From positions 575,954 to 639,953 of the forward strand of contig NZ_MDKB01000003.1 in NCBI RefSeq assembly GCF_001715295.1: a stretch of DNA of 64,000 nt. The letters are read 5' to 3'. Positions 61,080 to 64,000 of the stretch are shown here, piece by piece. Source of the DNA: Streptomyces griseus (GTDB lineage Bacteria > Actinomycetota > Actinomycetes > Streptomycetales > Streptomycetaceae). The notes under the pieces were generated by a model. The model was not told the origin of the DNA. It saw only the letters and a program-made list of their open reading frames with translations, and searched no databases. The position numbers were made by a program, and so were the translations under genes. Numbering within the stretch: position 1 is the first letter of the stretch; the number at the start of each line of letters is the position of its first letter.

Positions 61080-61916
61080 ATGACGCACGCGATGCTGAAG
61101 GGCTCGAACGTCCCTCTCGACGCCATGGCCGTACGGGCCGTGCTGCGCTGGACACCCGGCGTCGGCGTCCCGGACGTGGACGCCTCCGCCCTGCTGCTCG
61201 ACGCCTCGGGCCGGGTGCGTTCCGACGAGGACTTCGTCTTCTACAACCAGCCCCGGCACCCGTCGGGCCTGGTGCGCCGTCTGCCCAAGCGCAGCACCCC
61301 CGAAGGGCTCACGGACGGCGTCGAGGCGGACCTCGCCGCGCTCGACCCCTCCGTGGATCAGGTGGTCATCGCCGCTTCCTGCGACGAAGCGGCCTTCGAA
61401 CACGTCAGGGACCTGCGCATATCGCTGTACGACGCCGCCTCGGCGGACGGTGAACCGCTCGCGGTCTTCGACGTGAGGGCCGAGACCGGCGAGGAGAGCG
61501 CCATCATCTGCGGTGAGCTCTACCGGCGCGGCGACAGCTGGAAGTTCCGCGCGGTGGGACAGGGCTATCCGAACGGCCTGGTCGGGTTGGCCACCGCGTT
61601 CGGGATCTCCGTCGACGAGACCGAGGCCACGGAGGAACAGACCTCCGGCTCCGGCACGCCGGCCGACGCAGCGGCCGCGCCCGGACCCGACACCGCCGCG
61701 GTTCCGGCTCCGGACACGCAGGCCACGATCCAGCACCAGCAGCCCGCGTACGGCTACCCGCAGCCCGCCTCGCCGCCGCAGCCCGCGTACGGCTACCCGC
61801 AGCCCGCCCCGGCCCCGCCTGCCTACGGCTACCCGCAGCCCGCGGCCGCGGCGGCACCGGCCGCCGACCCGCACTTCGTGCTGCCCCCGCAGGGTCCGCA
61901 GTTCCTCCGGTCCTGA
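61080..61916 (+). CDS. terD: TerD-family protein with YGYPQP tail
   Basis: About 278 residues. Starts [13 protein letters not shown], the usual TerD opening (GGCAGG nine bases before this ATG; an ATG three codons upstream touches it). TerD domain 1-190: [71 protein letters not shown]; Ca2+ ligands are expected in the acidic loops. The C-terminal 85 residues are disordered with three PAYGYPQPA repeats. Ter proteins act at the membrane in stress and tellurite resistance. Confidence 0.92.
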   Translation: MTHAMLKGSNVPLDAMAVRAVLRWTPGVGVPDVDASALLLDASGRVRSDEDFVFYNQPRHPSGLVRRLPKRSTPEGLTDGVEADLAALDPSVDQVVIAASCDEAAFEHVRDLRISLYDAASADGEPLAVFDVRAETGEESAIICGELYRRGDSWKFRAVGQGYPNGLVGLATAFGISVDETEATEEQTSGSGTPADAAAAPGPDTAAVPAPDTQATIQHQQPAYGYPQPASPPQPAYGYPQPAPAPPAYGYPQPAAAAAPAADPHFVLPPQGPQFLRS

Positions 61917-61949
61917 GCCGGAGCCGCGGCCGGCCCTCACGGCGGTCAC

Positions 61950-62684
61950 TCAGGCCCGTGTCTTGTAGCCGCGCCCCCACTGCATACCGAAGCCGTACAT
62001 CCGGTCCAACTCCGACTGGAAGCCGTACACGAACTTCACCTCGCGCCGCACGACCATCTCGCCCTTGGAGTTGTCCACGGTGAACACCGCGCAGGAGCGG
62101 GCCTGCGGGGCGCGCTCGTCCAACTCGATCTCGATCCGGGGGCCGTTGCCAGGGTAGAGCGTCACCTTGGCGTGCGTACGGTCGAACGCCGGGGTCTGGT
62201 CGTAGATGTACACGAAGAACAGCAGCCGTTTGATGTCGTCGCGTTTGTCGAGGTTCACATAGACGGTCTCGCCCGACGGAGCACCGAAGCGGTCGTCCCC
62301 GCTGAGCCGGACGTACGGCGGCGCGTGGAGGTCCCCTATCAGGTTGCCGAGCGGCTGCACCACGCCCTTGGTGCCGTCGGTGAGTTCGTACATGCAGCCC
62401 AGGTCCAGGTCGACGTTGACCATCCCCTGGGTGTGGGCCTGCACCACGTCGGGCTGGAAGAGCTTCAGCGGGCGCAGCAGCCGGCCGCTCTGCCGGGGCC
62501 TGCCCCCGATGTCGGAGGTGCGCATCCGCCACGACAGGTTGACGCGGAGGTTTCCCGACAGCGCCCCCTGCTTCTTGAGTGAGACCGTGGCATTGCGCCG
62601 GGAGAGCACGATGGAACTCGTCGCGGAGTTACCCGACTCGAACTGTGCCGCCCGCCCCGGCCGCAGGCCGTCCCAGAAGCCCAT
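61950..62684 (-). CDS. TerD-related (TerA-like) stress protein
   Basis: About 244 residues beginning MGFWDGLRPGRAAQFES. The N-terminal ~60 are atypical; the rest shows MVNVDLDLGCMYELTDGTKGVVQPLG, KRLLFFVYIYDQTPAFDRTHAK and ARSCAVFTVDNSKGEMVVRREV, which is TerA/TerD superfamily style. Convergent with the TerD gene (stop codons 34 bases apart). Role as in Ter: metal-linked stress response. A terminator at 62745 separates it from the DUF475 gene. Confidence 0.85.
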   Translation of the reverse strand: MGFWDGLRPGRAAQFESGNSATSSIVLSRRNATVSLKKQGALSGNLRVNLSWRMRTSDIGGRPRQSGRLLRPLKLFQPDVVQAHTQGMVNVDLDLGCMYELTDGTKGVVQPLGNLIGDLHAPPYVRLSGDDRFGAPSGETVYVNLDKRDDIKRLLFFVYIYDQTPAFDRTHAKVTLYPGNGPRIEIELDERAPQARSCAVFTVDNSKGEMVVRREVKFVYGFQSELDRMYGFGMQWGRGYKTRA

Positions 62685-62744
62685 CCCAACCCCCACACGC
62701 CTCGGTACCGCTCGATTCCGCCCCACGGACTCCCGCAGACCCCA

Positions 62745-62806
62745 GCGGGGCGGCCACGGGGCGGGACCGGGTCTTCCCGGGGAACCGCCTCCGTGGGCCG
62801 CCCCGC
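62745..62806. terminator. terminator after the DUF475 gene
   Basis: GCGGGGCGGCCACGG pairs with CCGTGGGCCGCCCCGC (15 bp, one bulged base), 30 bases downstream of the DUF475 stop on the minus strand. Confidence 0.6.
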
Positions 62807-62835
62807 AGAGAGAGCGTTCCTCATTACCTGCCGTG

Positions 62836-63987
62836 TCACACCCCGGAAGGGACTTCCGCCTTGGAGTCCGAGCTGTCGCCGCCGTCGCCGCCGGCCGCGG
62901 CGATCGCCTTGTTGCGCCGCACCGAGGACCAGAAGGACCAGGCGATCAGGATGACACCGACGGAGCCGGTGATGAGTTCGTTGATCTCGTACTGGATGGT
63001 GACGAGCAGGATGACCGACAGGGCGCCGATCGCGTAGTGGGCGCCGTGCTCCAGGTAGACGTAGTCGTCCAGGGTGCCCTGGCGGACGAGGTACACCGTG
63101 AGCGAGCGGACGTACATGGCGCCGATACCGAGGCCGAGGGCCATCAGCACGATCTCGTTGGTGATGGCGAAGGCGCCGATGACACCGTCGAACGAGAAGG
63201 AGGCGTCGAGGACCTCGAGGTAGAGGAACATGAAGAACGCGGCCTTGCCCGCGAGGACGACCGCGGAGGCCGGCTTGCCGGTCTTCCTGGCCTCTTCCTC
63301 GGCCTCGTGCTCGCGCTCCTCCTCCTCCTCGAGCTTGTTCTCGAAGAACCCGGAGAGACCGCCGACCACGAGGTACGTGATCAGCCCGGCGATCCCCGAC
63401 AGGAGGACGGTCTCCGCCTTGTCCGCGTGGCCGCCGCCGTGCTGGTGCGCCTGGGTGGCGAACGTCATGGCCGAGATCAGCAGGACGATGAGCGCGACGC
63501 AGACCGACAGCATGTCGACCTTGCCGAGCTTGGCGAGCGGGCGCTCGATCCAGCGCAGCCACTGGATGTCACGGTCCTCGAAGATGAAGTCGAGGAAGAT
63601 CATGAGCAGGAACATGCCACCGAAGGCGGCGATGGACGGGTGGGCGTCCGTCACCAGTTCCTTGTACCTGTCGGGGTTGTTGAAGGAGAGATCGATCGCC
63701 TCGATGGGTCCGAGTTTCGCGCTGACGGCCACGATCACGACGGGGAAGACCAGCCGCATACCGAAGACCGCGATGAGCACGCCGACGGTGAGGAAGATCT
63801 TCTGCCAGAAGGCACTCATCTTCTTCAGGATTCCGGCGTTGATCACCGCGTTGTCGAAGGACAGCGAGATCTCGAGGACCGACAGGATCGCCACGACTCC
63901 GAATGCCTGCCACCCCCCGTAGAACACCGCTGCGACCAGGCCGAGCGCGGTAATCGCGAACGACCAGCCGAAGGTTTTCAGAAGCAC
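62836..63987 (-). CDS. DUF475 (TerC-like) integral membrane protein
   Basis: 383 residues. About nine helices with acidic membrane motifs ISLSFDNAVINAGIL and DASFSFDGVIGAFAITNE, which in TerC-superfamily proteins bind divalent metal. A highly charged cytoplasmic loop (KLEEEEEREHEAEEEARK) and a His-rich loop (QAHQHGGGHADK) suggest metal sensing or export. Starts at GTG 63987; its full upstream region lies outside the window. In Streptomyces it sits with the Ter genes. Function probably Mn/metal handling. Confidence 0.88.
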   Translation of the reverse strand: MLLKTFGWSFAITALGLVAAVFYGGWQAFGVVAILSVLEISLSFDNAVINAGILKKMSAFWQKIFLTVGVLIAVFGMRLVFPVVIVAVSAKLGPIEAIDLSFNNPDRYKELVTDAHPSIAAFGGMFLLMIFLDFIFEDRDIQWLRWIERPLAKLGKVDMLSVCVALIVLLISAMTFATQAHQHGGGHADKAETVLLSGIAGLITYLVVGGLSGFFENKLEEEEEREHEAEEEARKTGKPASAVVLAGKAAFFMFLYLEVLDASFSFDGVIGAFAITNEIVLMALGLGIGAMYVRSLTVYLVRQGTLDDYVYLEHGAHYAIGALSVILLVTIQYEINELITGSVGVILIAWSFWSSVRRNKAIAAAGGDGGDSSDSKAEVPSGV

Positions 63988-64000
63988 TGGCTACCCCATC

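Noticed and set aside
1-64000. CRISPR arrays, intact IS elements or prophage
   Set aside because: No regularly spaced repeats with unique spacers, no transposase or phage structural genes were seen; only an integrase remnant and MITE-like repeats.

Overview
This window is chromosomal DNA from a high-GC actinomycete, almost certainly a Streptomyces. The support is overall base composition, many GTG starts, 1-4 base start/stop overlaps, Streptomyces-typical families (SCO2322-like protein, DUF2277, DUF4097, DUF4383, TerD/DUF475) and an IdeR/DmdR-type iron box. There is no intact prophage, IS element or CRISPR array. Mobile-element traces are a decayed tyrosine recombinase beside a tRNA-Val gene and two diverged MITE-like repeats.

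Layout. 0-4 kb: the end of a KDPG aldolase gene, then a minus-strand run of Nif3, zinc-ribbon and RNase H/phosphatase genes, and an iron-box-controlled siderophore-binding lipoprotein. 4-13.6 kb: an unknown Ala/Pro/Gly-repeat protein, two divergent MFS exporters, a methyltransferase/amidase pair and small membrane proteins. 13.6-17.9 kb: a glycosyltransferase / methyltransferase / alpha-toroid operon diverging from a KstR-like regulator, with a perfect KstR-type operator between them. 18-23.7 kb: a complete Liv-type ABC importer plus an alpha/beta hydrolase. 23.7-28.3 kb: a 3-hydroxybutyrate module made of a secreted PHB-depolymerase-like esterase, a 3-hydroxybutyrate dehydrogenase and a PucR/GAF regulator. 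28.9-34.8 kb: a cobalamin riboswitch heading a five-gene operon with two membrane-anchored surface proteins and a complete ECF transporter (T, fused A-A', S). 34.9-51.3 kb: transport, envelope and housekeeping genes, including an MFS transporter fused to a winged helix, a GT87-PAP2 fusion and PhoD, with a repeat-rich non-coding stretch near 43.2-44.2 kb. 51.4-52.0 kb: integrase remnant and tRNA-Val(TAC). 52-56 kb: a DUF4097 lipoprotein, a coiled-coil membrane protein, DUF4383 and FmdB-type proteins. 56.1-64.0 kb: a Ter stress-response cluster (HAD, PRTase-TRSP-StiP fusion, CitE-like lyase, TerD, TerA-like protein, DUF475).

Most interesting systems: (1) the B12-riboswitch operon, whose two surface proteins could together form a bacterial counterpart of the intrinsic-factor/transcobalamin fold feeding an ECF importer; (2) the Ter cluster, a largely uncharacterised biosynthetic/stress system with a three-part fusion enzyme; (3) the KstR-like regulator with a perfect operator in front of an envelope-glycan type operon rather than steroid genes; (4) the MFS-winged-helix fusion; (5) a structured repeat pair at 11.9 and 13.6 kb. 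Assignments rest on reading motifs by eye; no database search was run.
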